Positions 36,693 through 47,943 of a stretch of 64,000 bases of DNA are shown here, in pieces (the first letter of the stretch is position 1; each line of letters starts with the position of its first letter). Below the pieces are notes generated by a model, which ran no database searches, was not told the origin of the DNA, and saw only the letters and a program-made list of their open reading frames with translations. Where the stretch lies: assembly GCA_034008185.1 (NCBI GenBank), contig CM067081.1:186517510-186581509 (forward strand), in the 5' to 3' direction. Source of the DNA: Gorsachius magnificus (Eukaryota > Chordata > Aves > Pelecaniformes > Ardeidae). The translations under genes and the position numbers were made by a program.

Positions 36693-39600
36693 CTGTCTCA
36701 TCATAGGATCTATAGACTTTGAAATGTGTAATGGCAGTGGTATTCATCTAAGCCATAAAAGGCATGGACACCAATGAAAGTTATTACTGATGACAGTCAT
36801 TGCCATACACAAGACGTTCTCAAAATACTTAATGCTAAATGGCAACTCTTAGGAGAATTGGATACTAAAAGAGCTATAAACATATCTCTTTGACTGTTTT
36901 TAATATTCTGTTCGAATTTCATTTTGTCCCTTTCATCCTTTCTTCCTTGGAAGATATGTCTTGCCAGCATAAATAGTCTTATGTGCCACATGCAGGAAGA
37001 TAAGGGATTAACATGGGAGATCCAACCAATCTTCCTGAAATACCTATCCTTGACCGCCTGCTCCTTCCTCCTGTTGGAGCTTACTGCTCCCCGAGGAGGG
37101 GAGACAGAACAAAGTGCCTGCTCATGCTGTAGCCGTAGGGTGCAGAGTCTGTCATCTATCTTAAAACCATCTCTGCATGCCACTTTTAACTTAAGCTGCA
37201 GGATGTTGTACAGATACACCTGAAGCACAAGCACAAAATCCTTCCAGCTTGACTCTATTGCAGGGGGAGTAGTTTCTTAGAGAAGTAGCCAGAGATGCCT
37301 TGGTGTGACATCTTAGGTTTCACAAATGCTTTTCTGTCTGTGCTCCTGTATATAATACATTAGAGTAATCATTAAGTTATCCTCACTTTCTTAGTGCTCA
37401 AAATTGTTTGGAAAGCACTATGGGCTGTTTAGTACAGGGTGATTTTCAAGGCTTATGACATTTATTAATTTGTAAAACAGATGATGCAACTCTTATAGCT
37501 TTGCATCTCTTCATTTATCAGATAAATGATTAAAGTTTGTGTCAATTCTACTATGGTAAACAGGCAAATCAAATCTTTACCTGTACTGGAACAAACAAGA
37601 CAACTTTTATCCTTGCCTGAAGGGACAATGTCATTGCCTTGAGCTTACATCTAGCATTACCATCAGTGAATTAGAATGAAGAAAAGCTTTAAATGCCCTC
37701 ACTCTGATTTATCATTCAGGACTTCTTCAAGCATTAATACAACTGTCAATCATTTCAGTCCTTAAAAAATGTTTATAAAAACTATTATAAGTGTTTTTTT
37801 TCTGTAGGGTTCAACAGCAGGAGGTAGTGAGTCCCTTCAATGTGTTGACATTTGAGCTTTATCTCAAAAATGGTTTCTCAAGCTCCTTCTAATCTAATTT
37901 TCTCAGTTGAAATAATGGCATCTTTCTCTTGGAGAGGCATCACTCTGCTACTTCATTACAGATATTGCTAAAAAGTTCTAATAAAAAAATAAATAAAGGA
38001 ATAACAATACTTTAAAACAATTTTTAAAAGTGTATTAATAGAACAGATGTGCTATTTAGTGTAAAAAAGCATTTAAATTTTATATTATTTGTCAAAATAA
38101 ACAGAATTCAAAGTTCTTGATCCTTAAAGTCTTAAAACCATGACTTTGGGGCAGTGAAGTCCAAAGAGCAAAGGTGCGAGCTCTCTCCAATCACAAAAGA
38201 AAACAGCACACTTTCAGTGGCATTTTTTCACTACCTTTGATTTGTTGTGGGTAAGTATTTTCTTTCTTTTGGGATGTAAGAGAAGGCTGCTAAAAGAATA
38301 GTATGTGTTGGGAAACTATGGGCGAGTGAAACAGCAACCAGCTGTGGCAATGCTAGCTGCTGGGAAAAGGCATTTACCATACAAAATTAATTCCCATTCT
38401 ACACAGGCCAAAAATCACCTCTGAAAATTATATCCTATGTGTAAACTCTGTGGGTGTTCACATACACACATAAAATTGAGCAAACAAGAGACTTGCTTAC
38501 AAATGCCAAATCATCCTACTGTAACCTTAGTGGTTTATAAATAAATGCTTGATTATAATCCTGGAGTGGATTTCTAACAGCAGAGAAAGCTGTTTTGAGC
38601 AACCTTTAGCCTCTATTTGTAGTATGCCAAAATGAAATGTCATACACATCAACATCAAACACAGCACTTCAACAGGAACCCACTTTACCATAAAATCCAC
38701 CATAACAATCTCTCTGATTTTTTTTTTTTTTAATTCTGTTTCCCCTTTATAAATATGGAATAACTGCATTTTGCAATAGTGGTGGAACAATGATAAGTTT
38801 CAAGATACAGAGAAAGAACGATCTGTATAAAGTAGCAACATCCTTTACTAGACCCGTGGCTGTAGCTGGAAGAAAAAAGACAAGGTTTCAGGCACATAAG
38901 CCCTCCAGATGTAGGTCAGATGTAGAAGCAACATAGTTTAGACTGAGTATAGCCTGGGAATAATTACTCTCAGTTTCACTTAATTATGTAAATAAGACAA
39001 TCCAAGAAGAAAAGTAGGTGTTTGGTACCTATGAGACATACGCGCGTGACAGCAAAGGGAAGAAACAATGTTTGGATCACTGTGAGACAGAGACACACAT
39101 CATTACCTCCTGAAGCTGGAAGCAGCACAAATTATAGCATGCCCTGAAAAGAGTGTTTCTATGAAATCCACTATTTTTGGTGTCCAGTGGAATAAAGAGT
39201 TGTGGTTCCCAGCCTCTTCTTCTGAGGTTGAAGTTGGTTTGAGTTTATTGCTCTTCCTTGAAGATCAGGACTGAGAGGTCAGAGATGGTGTGGCTGTTTA
39301 GTGGAAAGTCTTCCCCCTATTGCTAGCCAGATGTTTCTGTCCTTTATTGCCTACCTGTGAATTTATTCTACTCTGCAGGTGTTGTTTGGTTTCACCCTCA
39401 AAAGACATCTGATGCATCAGATGAAGTATTTCTGAAGTGTGAACACAGAGATTCTGACTGCTCTTTTAGGGTTGGAGTGGACACCCTGGTGGTACTGGAT
39501 ATGTGTTGAACTAAACTGAGACAAAGAATTTTAACTTTCCTTCTGTTTTTTCAACCCACTGGTACGAAATGTAAAATAACATGTACAAATTATCCCAGTT

Positions 39601-40364
39601 CCAGCACTTCACTCTCTTTCTGGGAAGTAGAAATACTTTACTCATTATGTATTTCTGCAAACACAGGTGAAAGACTTTGTATACCTGTTTTCATTTGAGT
39701 TATGTGGTAATTTGTTTCTGGTGTACTGCTGCATATTCAGCCCTAATTTGCTTTGACCATTTTCTCCATTAGTTGGTCTATAATGTTAAATTTTAAGGAA
39801 AATTCTTGATATTTACTAAGCAGTAAAGCCAAAGGGAGACTGGTTTATGATTGCTGATGTTAGGCTTAAAGCATTTCTATAAATGGGGTTATTCTTTATC
39901 AGGAATTCCACAACCAGCATTTTTTTCAAAAGATCAATTAGAATAAAAAAATGTTAGAATTCTACCATTTATAAATACTAAAAAATAAACGACTTGCTGC
40001 ACATGAACTTTCTGATTGCTGTGCTAAGCCAAATAAATGCCATTTTCTCTTTTAGAATCATATTTCATGCTGACTGTTGAACAGTCATATCAATACTTGA
40101 GAAGAAATAACATAGATGTGTGAAGAATTATTTAAATGCAGTAGAACAGGATTTGTGCACTGAAGTAAATGAAAGAAAGCATGAAGGAGACATAATATTT
40201 CCTAAAAATACATATTATATAAGACCTAATAGTTAAGTCAATATAGCGATTGAACTCCTTTCCAAGAGAGCAAAAGAGAAAACCTAAAAAAGAATTATAG
40301 CAAAGGAGAACCTTGGAACATTTGTTAGAATACACTAGAATACAATAAATACAGTAGACTAGTT
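36693..40364. other. Single-copy DNA, no supported gene
   Basis: No transposon recognised. Overlapping opposite-strand frames at 36797-37234 (-, 145 codons) and 36924-37223 (+, 99 codons) lie in a slightly GC-richer patch. Neither resembles a known protein, and the minus-strand one is about the longest chance frame expected in 64 kb. AT-rich DNA follows to 40364. Confidence 0.5.
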
Positions 40365-41345
40365 CTATTTGGAAGGGACCTACAATGTTCATTGGGTCCA
40401 ACTGCCTGACCTATTCAGGTCTTCCCAAAAGTTAAAGCATGTTGTTAAGGGCATTGTCCAAATGCCTCTTAAACACTGACAGGCTTGGGGCATCCACCAC
40501 CTCTCTAGAAAACCTGTTCCAGTGTTTGACCACTGTCTTGGTATAGAAGTGTTTCCTAATGTCAAGTCTGATCCTCCCCTGGTGCAGCTTTGAATCATTC
40601 CCACATGTCCTATCACTGGATACCAGGGAGATTAGCATCTCCCTCTCCTCTTCCCCTTCTCAGGAAGATGTAGAGAGCGTGAGGTCACCTCTCAGCCTCC
40701 TTTTTGCCAAGCCAAAGAGACGCTAAGTCCTTAGTTGCTCCTTATAGGACATTCCTTGCAGCCCTGTCACCTTCCCATCCTTCTTAAACTGCAGTGCCCA
40801 GACCTGCACACAGCACTCCAGGTGAGGCCGCATCAGTGCTGAATCCAGGGGGATAATCACCTCTTTTGGCCGGCTGGTTGTGCTGTGTTTGATGCCCCCA
40901 GGATGGGGTTTGCCCTCCTGGCTGCCAGGGCACACCGCTGGCTCACACTGTGCCTGCTGCCAGCCAGCACCCCCACATCCCTTCCTGCAGGGCTGCTCTC
41001 CAGCCACTCCGCTGCTGTAACATCCATTAGCTCCTTCAGTACACTGGGATGAATCAGGCCCTGTGCACGTGAGAACATTCAGCTGATACAGCTGGTCCCT
41101 TACAGTTTCAGTGTCCATGAATGGAAAGTCACTGTTCCTGCAGTCATGGTCCTCCAACTCAGAGGACCAGTCAGCCCAAGGTCTATCATTAATATTAAAG
41201 GCTGAGGCAATAAAAGCATTGAATGCCACTGCTTTTTCTTAATCTCTATTTGTCAGGTGGCCATCTTCATCAAGCACTGGTCCAATATTTTCCTTAGACC
41301 TTCTCTTACTATTAACATAATTAAAAAAGAAAAAAAATGAATCCC
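40365..41345 (-). mobile_element. CR1 LINE, minus strand, with internal deletion
   Basis: Minus-strand translation shows CR1 ORF2 segments in order: a linker (VNSKRRSKENIGPVLDEDG near 41310-41250), the start of the reverse-transcriptase region ([13 protein letters not shown] about 41130-41085, then [11 protein letters not shown]), and then directly the post-RT C-terminal region ([45 protein letters not shown]). The RT core that should lie between is absent, with the junction at about 41010-41015. Stop codons and frame changes occur throughout. The 3' end near 40365 (GGTCCCTTCCAAATAG on the minus strand) has lost a clean tail repeat, which suggests an old copy. Confidence 0.85.
40432..41340 (-). 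pseudogene. CR1 ORF2 remnant lacking the RT core
   Basis: CR1 ORF2 encodes an endonuclease plus reverse transcriptase needed for retrotransposition. Here the remnant is spread over several frames. A TAA interrupts it at 41239-41241 between the linker and the [11 protein letters not shown] segment. The RT catalytic block (the F/Y-A-D-D region) is missing through the deletion at about 41012. The last piece (40432-40638) keeps SDRTCGNDSKLHQGRIRLDI..VFKRHLDNALNNML, the normal ORF2 end. No activity is possible. Confidence 0.8.
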
Positions 41346-43150
41346 AGACAATTAATCTTTATGGCCCAGAATTAGATCCTCTACTTCTATCTCTGGCAAA
41401 ACTTCTCTAGAAAAGCTGCCAGATTTTGAAATAAGTACAGGTAGAAATATAGAGTTAGACACTTCTTGACTGCCTTGCCTTGGATCCATTTCATCTGAGT
41501 CTTTTTTCAAGTGAATGCACAGAAGTATTTTCATGAGCCAAGTTCTCAAGGTGTTTGATGTAATCAGCGCTCTCCTGTGAGAAGGATGAAGCACCTGGAG
41601 GCACATCCTGATGCTTCATGCTTAACAGCATCTTACTCCTCAATTGTTCCATTATACTAAGTGCATGCATTCATAAAGTGAAGCACAGTTTAAAATAAGT
41701 AAAGTGGCACAGTTTGGCCCTTACTACTCATATTCCTTTATGGCCTGAAAGAGATCAAATTCCTTTTCAGTACAGCTCTGAAGTGTCAAAAACCTCTGTT
41801 ATAGCAGGGTGTTTATGTAGTATGTGGATTTCCTTAAATGATCCAAAATAAATTTTATAAACTATTAATTTGCTGTAAAAATAATTTGTAAACTTTCATG
41901 ACATTTCTTGTTGAAAGTGTCATGCAGGTAAAGGTCAGCTTCCAAACATTGCCAATAAAAATCACTTCAGAAGATTAAACTGAAGAATTTACAACAAAAT
42001 AACTGCAATTTTTTATTATATCTTAAATGTCATGATGACAGACAAGAAATCTGCCCTAACAATTCCATTGTGTAAATCAACTAATGCCTGCACTGTCTCT
42101 TATATTTTCATTATAAAATACAAATTTCACACAAGGAATAAATGTTGGCTAGTAAATTTTTGAATGTCATAAACATATTCGTGAGTTCTACTCTAAATAT
42201 TTTAGTACACCATAAAGGGAATAGATACACCTCTTATCCATAAAGTACAGATTTATGTCACAGCAAACCCCCCACTTTTATAACCCTACTAATAGTATTT
42301 TAAATCCAAACTGGGCTATGATACATAATAAATTGTTGTGCCATTAGATCATGCCAGCTGCAACACAGTGTTAAGGCCCAATAAGAGATGACTGTAATCA
42401 GTGTAATTTAAACACATTAGCTAAAAACTGCAATAAATAGTTTAGAAGTTACGCACTTGACATTTTTAATTTAAATAGCACAAATATGCCATTTAGATAT
42501 GTCTGTGTGTATTGCCTGTTGTGCATGATTTTAGATTTTAGATCTTTTCGCTTTCCTGGTGCGCATAAGACAGTCACCAACCATTATTTTATAAAGTTAG
42601 CCCTGAACTTCAGTGATTGAATTAAATTCCCTGTGGAGATCCTCCGTACACATACTTTAAGCCTGACTTAAGGGCAATCTGCAAATGCAGATAAGCAAAT
42701 GAGTGTATACGTCATTTCTGAAGAGGATTCATAGGATAGTCTTTAACAATTATGTGAGATGATTAACAGGCTACCAAGCATTCTGGACAGAATGTACCAC
42801 ATGGATATAGTCACTGGTATCCTGCCAAAACTGCATGCACTAAAGGAAGTCCCATTAGCAGAGAGAAATGAAATAAAACCTGAACTTGTCCAGATGGTTA
42901 AAAGAGATCATATTTAATAAATTTAGAGACCAGCTGACTGGTCTAACTGTATGGGTACTGTTGTAAAACTAAATAGTCTTGAAGATTAAAATAAAATCAT
43001 CAAACATGGTCTCAGTTAAAAGGTCACATCATGCTTCAGAATACAGATTATCTTCCGCACTTTATATGAATCAAGAGTTCCAGTAATCTCAGTTCTGTGG
43101 AAAGAATCCAAAGTACCTCATCTGTAGGAACACTAGTAAGATTCTAGGGG
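41346..43150. other. Single-copy DNA with small inverted repeats
   Basis: No gene seen. A hairpin lies at 41897-41924: CATGACATTTC and GAAAGTGTCATG pair with one bulged base around a 5-base loop. ATCTGC/GCAGAT at 42677-42692 is a perfect 6-base inverted repeat with a 4-base spacer, and a TACGTCA CRE-like half site follows at 42708-42714. The minus-strand frame at 41352-41606 (84 codons) adjoins the CR1 but does not look like CR1 protein. Confidence 0.5.
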
Positions 43151-43187
43151 TTTTTTTTTATTATTATTTTATTTTATTTTATTTTAT
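43151..43187 (+). repeat. (TTTTA)n microsatellite
   Basis: A T run followed by TTA and then five TTTTA units. Low-complexity slippage repeat. Confidence 0.9.
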
Positions 43188-45829
43188 AGTTTAATTTAAC
43201 TTCATTTGATCTCATCTCACTCGCATTTTATTGTTTTATTTCTATGTTGGTCATCGGGAGGAGATTAGAATTCTAACAGTTAATATCGACTGACAATAAT
43301 CAGAAAACCACAGAATGTTGTTGCATTTATATCATCTGGGGACATTCCCCTGTGATGTGGGTACAAGTGATTTATTTGGACAGTGACAGAGCTCTATTAA
43401 GTCCAAGGACTGATGCTTGGTCCTTGATAAGGTGAAGCACTAATGTGAAGTTTTTGACCTTGTACACCAGGCAGTTGGAAGATGCACTGAAATCCCTGTC
43501 AGGGCAATATGTCTAATAAATGAGTGAGCAATGGTCAAAGAGTTACTTCTCATCCTCTTGCCTTTTAGCTTGCATCAAGCAGACACTTCTGGTTCGTTAT
43601 GAAAAGCTGCTGTAGGGATGACATGAAGTAACTCTGAAAGACATTGAGAGACCTACTAAATACCTCTGAGTCAGAGAAGGATCAGGTAACAAACCTGGAC
43701 ATTTCTGTTCTAACTTCTTATAAATCTCAGAAAATCTCACATGTATAAAAGGGAGAAGAGAGCTTCTTAGTGTTTACAGGATACTCTAGATTTATGATGA
43801 GATGGACCACATCTACAAGATTTGGTATCAGGAGCTCTCATTATTTAAGAAAAGAAAAATTTTTGCCATCAGTAACCTGGTTTCATATTTGTAGTGAATA
43901 AGTTTTTGGACAGTACCCATCTAAATACTACTGCTGACTCTTCAATAGGTACAGAAAAAAAAATTATGTATTACCTGTGGTTTGTATGCGAAGGAGAGAT
44001 GTAGTTTTAGCAGCATCCAGAATAGGTCTGTGTCTATTAGAGACATGAAAGAAATCAGCTTATCATCTTCTACATTTGAATGAAAACTATCTAGACACAG
44101 GGTGATAGCGATTCCCCACAACACTGAAAAACAGACTGATCTTAGTAAAATCTTTCTTTTTTAATTGAGAAAAATCCTTAATAATTCATGCTGCACAATA
44201 TCCCCATATTTTATTTTGGCTCTTGTCCCTACACAAGTCAACAAATTTACAGGAACAGGAGAACTGTGTAGTCTTTGTAATTGTTCATGCAATTAAATAT
44301 TCTGTCATTAAGAAGAAAACATTTCAGAAATATGCAGAAATATGTGGAGGTACTTAATTTTTCATTACTTTTTTCTGATGTTTCCAATAGTTTCAAGCAT
44401 TTTTCTTCTGTAAAGAATAAACTATCCACCAGAAATTTGTCATATAAATTCACTTGTGATATAACAAAGGATGTCTTTTAAAATTAAGCTTGTTTTTAAT
44501 GAGGCCATTATTTGATAAAAAGATTACCAAATAATTTTGCTGCTACCATGTAAATGATTACAGGTGCCACCATACAACTTCAGTATTAAAAAGTCATATC
44601 GTTAAGTGGGTTTAAAAGTACTTATTCCCTAATATTGTCATAATTCATATAAAATTAACTAAAATAATTCAAATGTGAAATTGCTGTCACTGTATACTTA
44701 GAACAAAAGGAGTTACTGTGTTGAATCTTTAGACACAGAGTTTGTATTTATGCATTTGGGCTGGTAGAATAACACCTGGAAATATTAGTAGCTCCAGCCA
44801 TGACTGGAAAATTATTTTTGTATCCTCACCAATCTGATCATGAGGAACAGGCAGAGTTTTATAAGTAAATATTCAAGCCTGAACCTTTATGAATGGCTTT
44901 GTGTTGAGTTGGACCTGCACTTAAAATGGAACTATTTTCCATTTCAGAAGCTGCTTAAACATTACGTCATTGAAAAAGACTATTGGTGGATGAAAGACAA
45001 CCACATATTCTAATGTTTAAACCAAGAACTGAATCATGTCTGCTGAAGTTAGAGGACTTGTTTTTTTCAGGTTATGACACAGCAGGAAGTCAATGTTTTA
45101 TTTAAAGTCAAGAACATACATTTTATGGACATATATGTATATGTTAGCTTACAGTTGGTTGCTCCTGGCTTAATCTGTTCTTTTTCTTGATTAAACAACT
45201 TGAAAGAAAGTGAGTGATCGCACCAGTGGAGCAGGGAACGGACTGCTAGAGCTGCATGACAGGGAAAATGGGTTGTTAGCATCTGTGCCAGAGAGGTCAG
45301 TGGGGATTGAAGTCACTATCATCAGTGCTCTTCTGGAACAAGACCATTAACATCCATAAGTCTTACACAGATTTATGTCTAGGTATGACTACTCCATCCA
45401 CTGTACTAAATGCCTTCATGGAAAATATGTGTATGAGATCATACGGCCTCTGTGCACCAGAAAGGATCTGACACACACAGTTAATAAAGGACAGGAGAAT
45501 ATTTTTCAAAACCAACCACTAACCTATCAGTCCTGGTCCTCAGGGAGTCTGCAAAAAGCCTTCACAAGAAGAAGCTGGGGACTAAAAATCATAACTCCAA
45601 TGAGTACTAAAATGCATGAACTGAAGACACACACCAGTTTTACAATACACTCTTTTTCTCCTTCCAAGACAGTTTGATGCTTGTCATCAGTACAGGCAAA
45701 ATTTAAAGTTACCACCCCAACAGGAGGAGTCAGGTCCAGAGTAGAGTGGCTCTGCTCTGGCTGTGGGAAGGGAAGTGAATAGAAGGGCAAACCTGAAACA
45801 GAGAGCTAATGTGCACTTGAAAAAGCATC
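43188..45829. other. Single-copy DNA, no gene seen
   Basis: AT-rich, without recognisable transposons. The overlapping frames at 45375-45677 (+) and 45527-45790 (-) are 100 codons or fewer and featureless. The old CR1 that follows may begin somewhat before 45830, because its left edge is blurred by divergence. Confidence 0.5.
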
Positions 45830-46388
45830 TGCAAAGAAAGTCAAGTGTATCCTAGGACATATCAGCAAGTATAGCCAAGATGTAAAGAGAAGTGATTGTT
45901 TTCCTCTATCTGGCACTTGTGATACTGCATCTGGAATATTGTCTCTGGTTTTGGAATCTGCAGTGCAAGAAGAACATACTGCAGTGAGTCCTGTGGAGGG
46001 CCATCAACATCAGGGGACGGGGCACAGGTGTACAAAGAGAAGTTGGAAGAAATGGGTTTGTCCAGCTGAAAGAAAAGAAGGCTAAAAGGTAATCTTCCTG
46101 CTTCCTCAGCTATCGAATTGGACTCTTCTCAGAGTGAAAAGGTGACACCGGACACAAGCTGGAGCATGGGAAATTCTGACTAGAAATAAGGAAGAACTTT
46201 TTCACCATGAGGGTGGTTGAACACTGGAAGAGGGTGCTCAGTGGCTGTGGGTCTCCATACTTGGAGATAATAAAAACAAGACTGGGCAAGGCTCTGAGAA
46301 ACCTTATCTAGACTGGCCCTAAGCAGGAAATCAGACTAAATGACCTCCAGAGGTCCTTTCCAACATAAAGTATTCTGTTTCTGTGATC
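45830..46388 (+). mobile_element. Old CR1 LINE fragment
   Basis: Degenerate but ordered CR1 landmarks: CTGCATCTGGAATATTGT (ORF2 'LEYCL' region), GAGAAGTTGGAAGAAATGGG, CTAGAAATAAGGAAGAACTT then TTCACCATGAGGGTGGTTGA (RNKEELFHHEGG-type), AACACTGGAAGAGGGTGCTC, and the 3' UTR GACTAAATGACCTCCAGAGG with CCTTTCCAACAT and TTCTGTTTCTGTGA as a decayed tail. Many substitutions and stops show it is much older than the copy at 47944. Its very end was the insertion point of the solo LTR that follows. Confidence 0.8.
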
Positions 46389-46393
46389 CCTAG
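46389..46393 (+). repeat. Target-site duplication, left copy (CCTAG)
   Basis: CCTAG immediately precedes the LTR start TGTAAGG and is repeated exactly at 47256-47260. A 5-base duplication is the signature of retroviral integrase for several ERV classes. Confidence 0.85.
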
Positions 46394-46449
46394 TGTAAGG
46401 GACTAGAAACTTGTCTCAACATTGGTGGCAGGCAAGCTTATTACCGAAG

Positions 46450-46590
46450 CCTAATCACCACGGCAACTGAGCGGGGCAGTTTAATCACCAGTTTCAGCCC
46501 ATTGAGTCCCACCCCACCAGAATGACCTAATCGCCACGACAATTGTGTAGGGCAGTTTCAGCCCATTGAGACCCACCCCACAGGAACCTG
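46450..46590 (+). repeat. Partial tandem duplication in the LTR U3
   Basis: CCTAATCACCACGGCAACTG at 46450 recurs as CCTAATCGCCACGACAATTG at 46526, and both copies continue through GGGCAGTTT, TTTCAGCCCATTGAG and CCCACCCCAC. The step is 76 bases; the second copy is shorter because it lacks a TAATCACCA-type insert. U3 enhancer duplications are common in retroviruses. An enhancer role here is inferred. Confidence 0.8.
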
Positions 46591-47050
46591 TGTCCTGTTA
46601 TCTTGGAGTACACGTCCTCTGAGCATGCGCCCGGGCCCAGAGTTGACTGACAATGGGGAGGGGGCTCGGACCCCCTAGAACCTTCGAGCATGCTCTCTAG
46701 TGACGGTACTGGGCATGCGCCCCACTGCCGAGTGGGAGGCGTGGGTATGCAAAACAGTTATCGACTATGCAAAAAGACAACCCTATGAAAGGGGGAACCA
46801 GCGGAAACCAAGAGGAGCATCCAGGAACATCTACCCTCCACCAGATTTGAAGATACATCAGGCGCATTGGACTGCTCGGGCCGCACCAGCCGCATGGACC
46901 GCGTGGATTGCTCAGGCCGCACGGACAGCACATAGACCCGTGGTGGTAGCTATCGCAACGCTCCCGTGCCATTTGTTTCTCCCCCTCTCTTTCCCTTTCT
47001 CACTTTTCCTCTCTTTCTCTGCTTTCCTCTCGCGCATTTGTTGTTGGCCA

Positions 47051-47056
47051 AATAAA
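47051..47056 (+). terminator. LTR polyadenylation signal AATAAA
   Basis: AATAAA followed within 40 bases by a T/G-rich stretch (GTGACTTGGC, CATTTTGAG), as expected for the R/U5 part of an LTR. It supports the plus-strand orientation. Confidence 0.7.
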
Positions 47057-47255
47057 GTGACTTGGCACTTGACTCCATTTTGAGTCTTAATTCTGTTCCC
47101 GAGAATGTAAAAGGAACCTAGTCACGATAAAACATTGGAGTTAATCAGAAGTTAAGCCCAGCCGCCCCCAACCTCCCAGAATTATCTGAGGTCGGTTGGA
47201 AAGCAAGGGGGTTTAACCTCTGCCAAACTGTTCAACCCAAGAGTGGATCGTGACA

Positions 47256-47260
47256 CCTAG
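47256..47260 (+). repeat. Target-site duplication, right copy (CCTAG)
   Basis: Exact copy of 46389-46393, directly after the terminal ..TGACA of the LTR. Confidence 0.85.
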
Positions 47261-47943
47261 GAACTCAGGATGCTGTTTCTATTGACAGGAAAGGGAAGCA
47301 CTAAGGTGTCCCTTCACAATAGCAGTAGTAACCATTTTCCATCATTTTACCAAGCTCTGGTATAGGCAAAATAGAGCAGCTGAGCTTTAAATAGGTATCT
47401 TTTCTGACTTCACAATCTGCTGTTCCAGCCTATGCCATTCCTATTAAACTTCTAAACCAAACCCAGTGATCTCTTTTGACTGGGCTTTAAGTTTGCTCCT
47501 TGCCATGAAAAGACAGTATCTCTGAAAGCTTTTGTTCATTTTCCACTAAATAAGCTGCTCAAAACCTTGCAGCTCTTGGGTTTTAGACTTTTATGAATGT
47601 TTCTGTTATTTAAAATAATAATAAATGAATCAGGGAATTATTATCTGCTCTGTTTTGCAAAAAAGTACTGTTCTTGTAGGTACATATAAACCTATTTATA
47701 AAACATTTTCAAGGCTTGAGATGGAAAGTACTAAATAGATTTAAAATATTTAATCTATTGTTAAATTAATATTTTTAAACCTGATGGTATCCCAGAAAAA
47801 GGTCATCTACTTAGAAAACTTACACATCCTTTTATTATTGTTTTTATAGCATTTTATCTAAAAATGCATAGTATAATAAACATTAGGTTATACTAATGAC
47901 CAATCCATCCAAGATATTATTATCAATCTATTCAAATCTAAAT
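47261..47943. other. Single-copy DNA between solo LTR and young CR1
   Basis: AT-rich sequence with no gene, RNA or transposon motif. It is not retroviral leader sequence: no tRNA primer-binding site follows the LTR. Confidence 0.6.

Larger units (their letters stand above)
46394..47255 (+). mobile_element. Solo LTR of a CpG-rich endogenous retrovirus
   Basis: 862 bases, starting TGTAAGGGACTAG and ending GGATCGTGACA (TG..CA ends), flanked by the exact 5-base duplication CCTAG. It is GC- and CpG-rich in AT-rich surroundings. U3 holds a 76-base partial tandem duplication (46450-46590), two GCATGCGCCC boxes (near 46624 and 46712) and two TATGCAAAA copies 20 bases apart (46746, 46766). A pyrimidine-rich stretch (46975-47040) precedes AATAAA at 47051-47056. 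No primer-binding site or internal sequence follows the end, so this is a solo LTR left by LTR-LTR recombination. It differs from the ERV-L-type LTRs elsewhere in the window. I do not recognise the exact family. The 127-codon frame at 46700-47083 is Ala/Trp-repetitive and then Leu/Phe/Ser-rich, and is probably not a protein. Confidence 0.88.

Noticed and set aside
36797..37234. 145-codon minus-strand open frame as a gene
   Set aside because: No known domain and overlapped by a 99-codon frame on the other strand. A frame of this length is about the maximum expected by chance in 64 kb of this composition.
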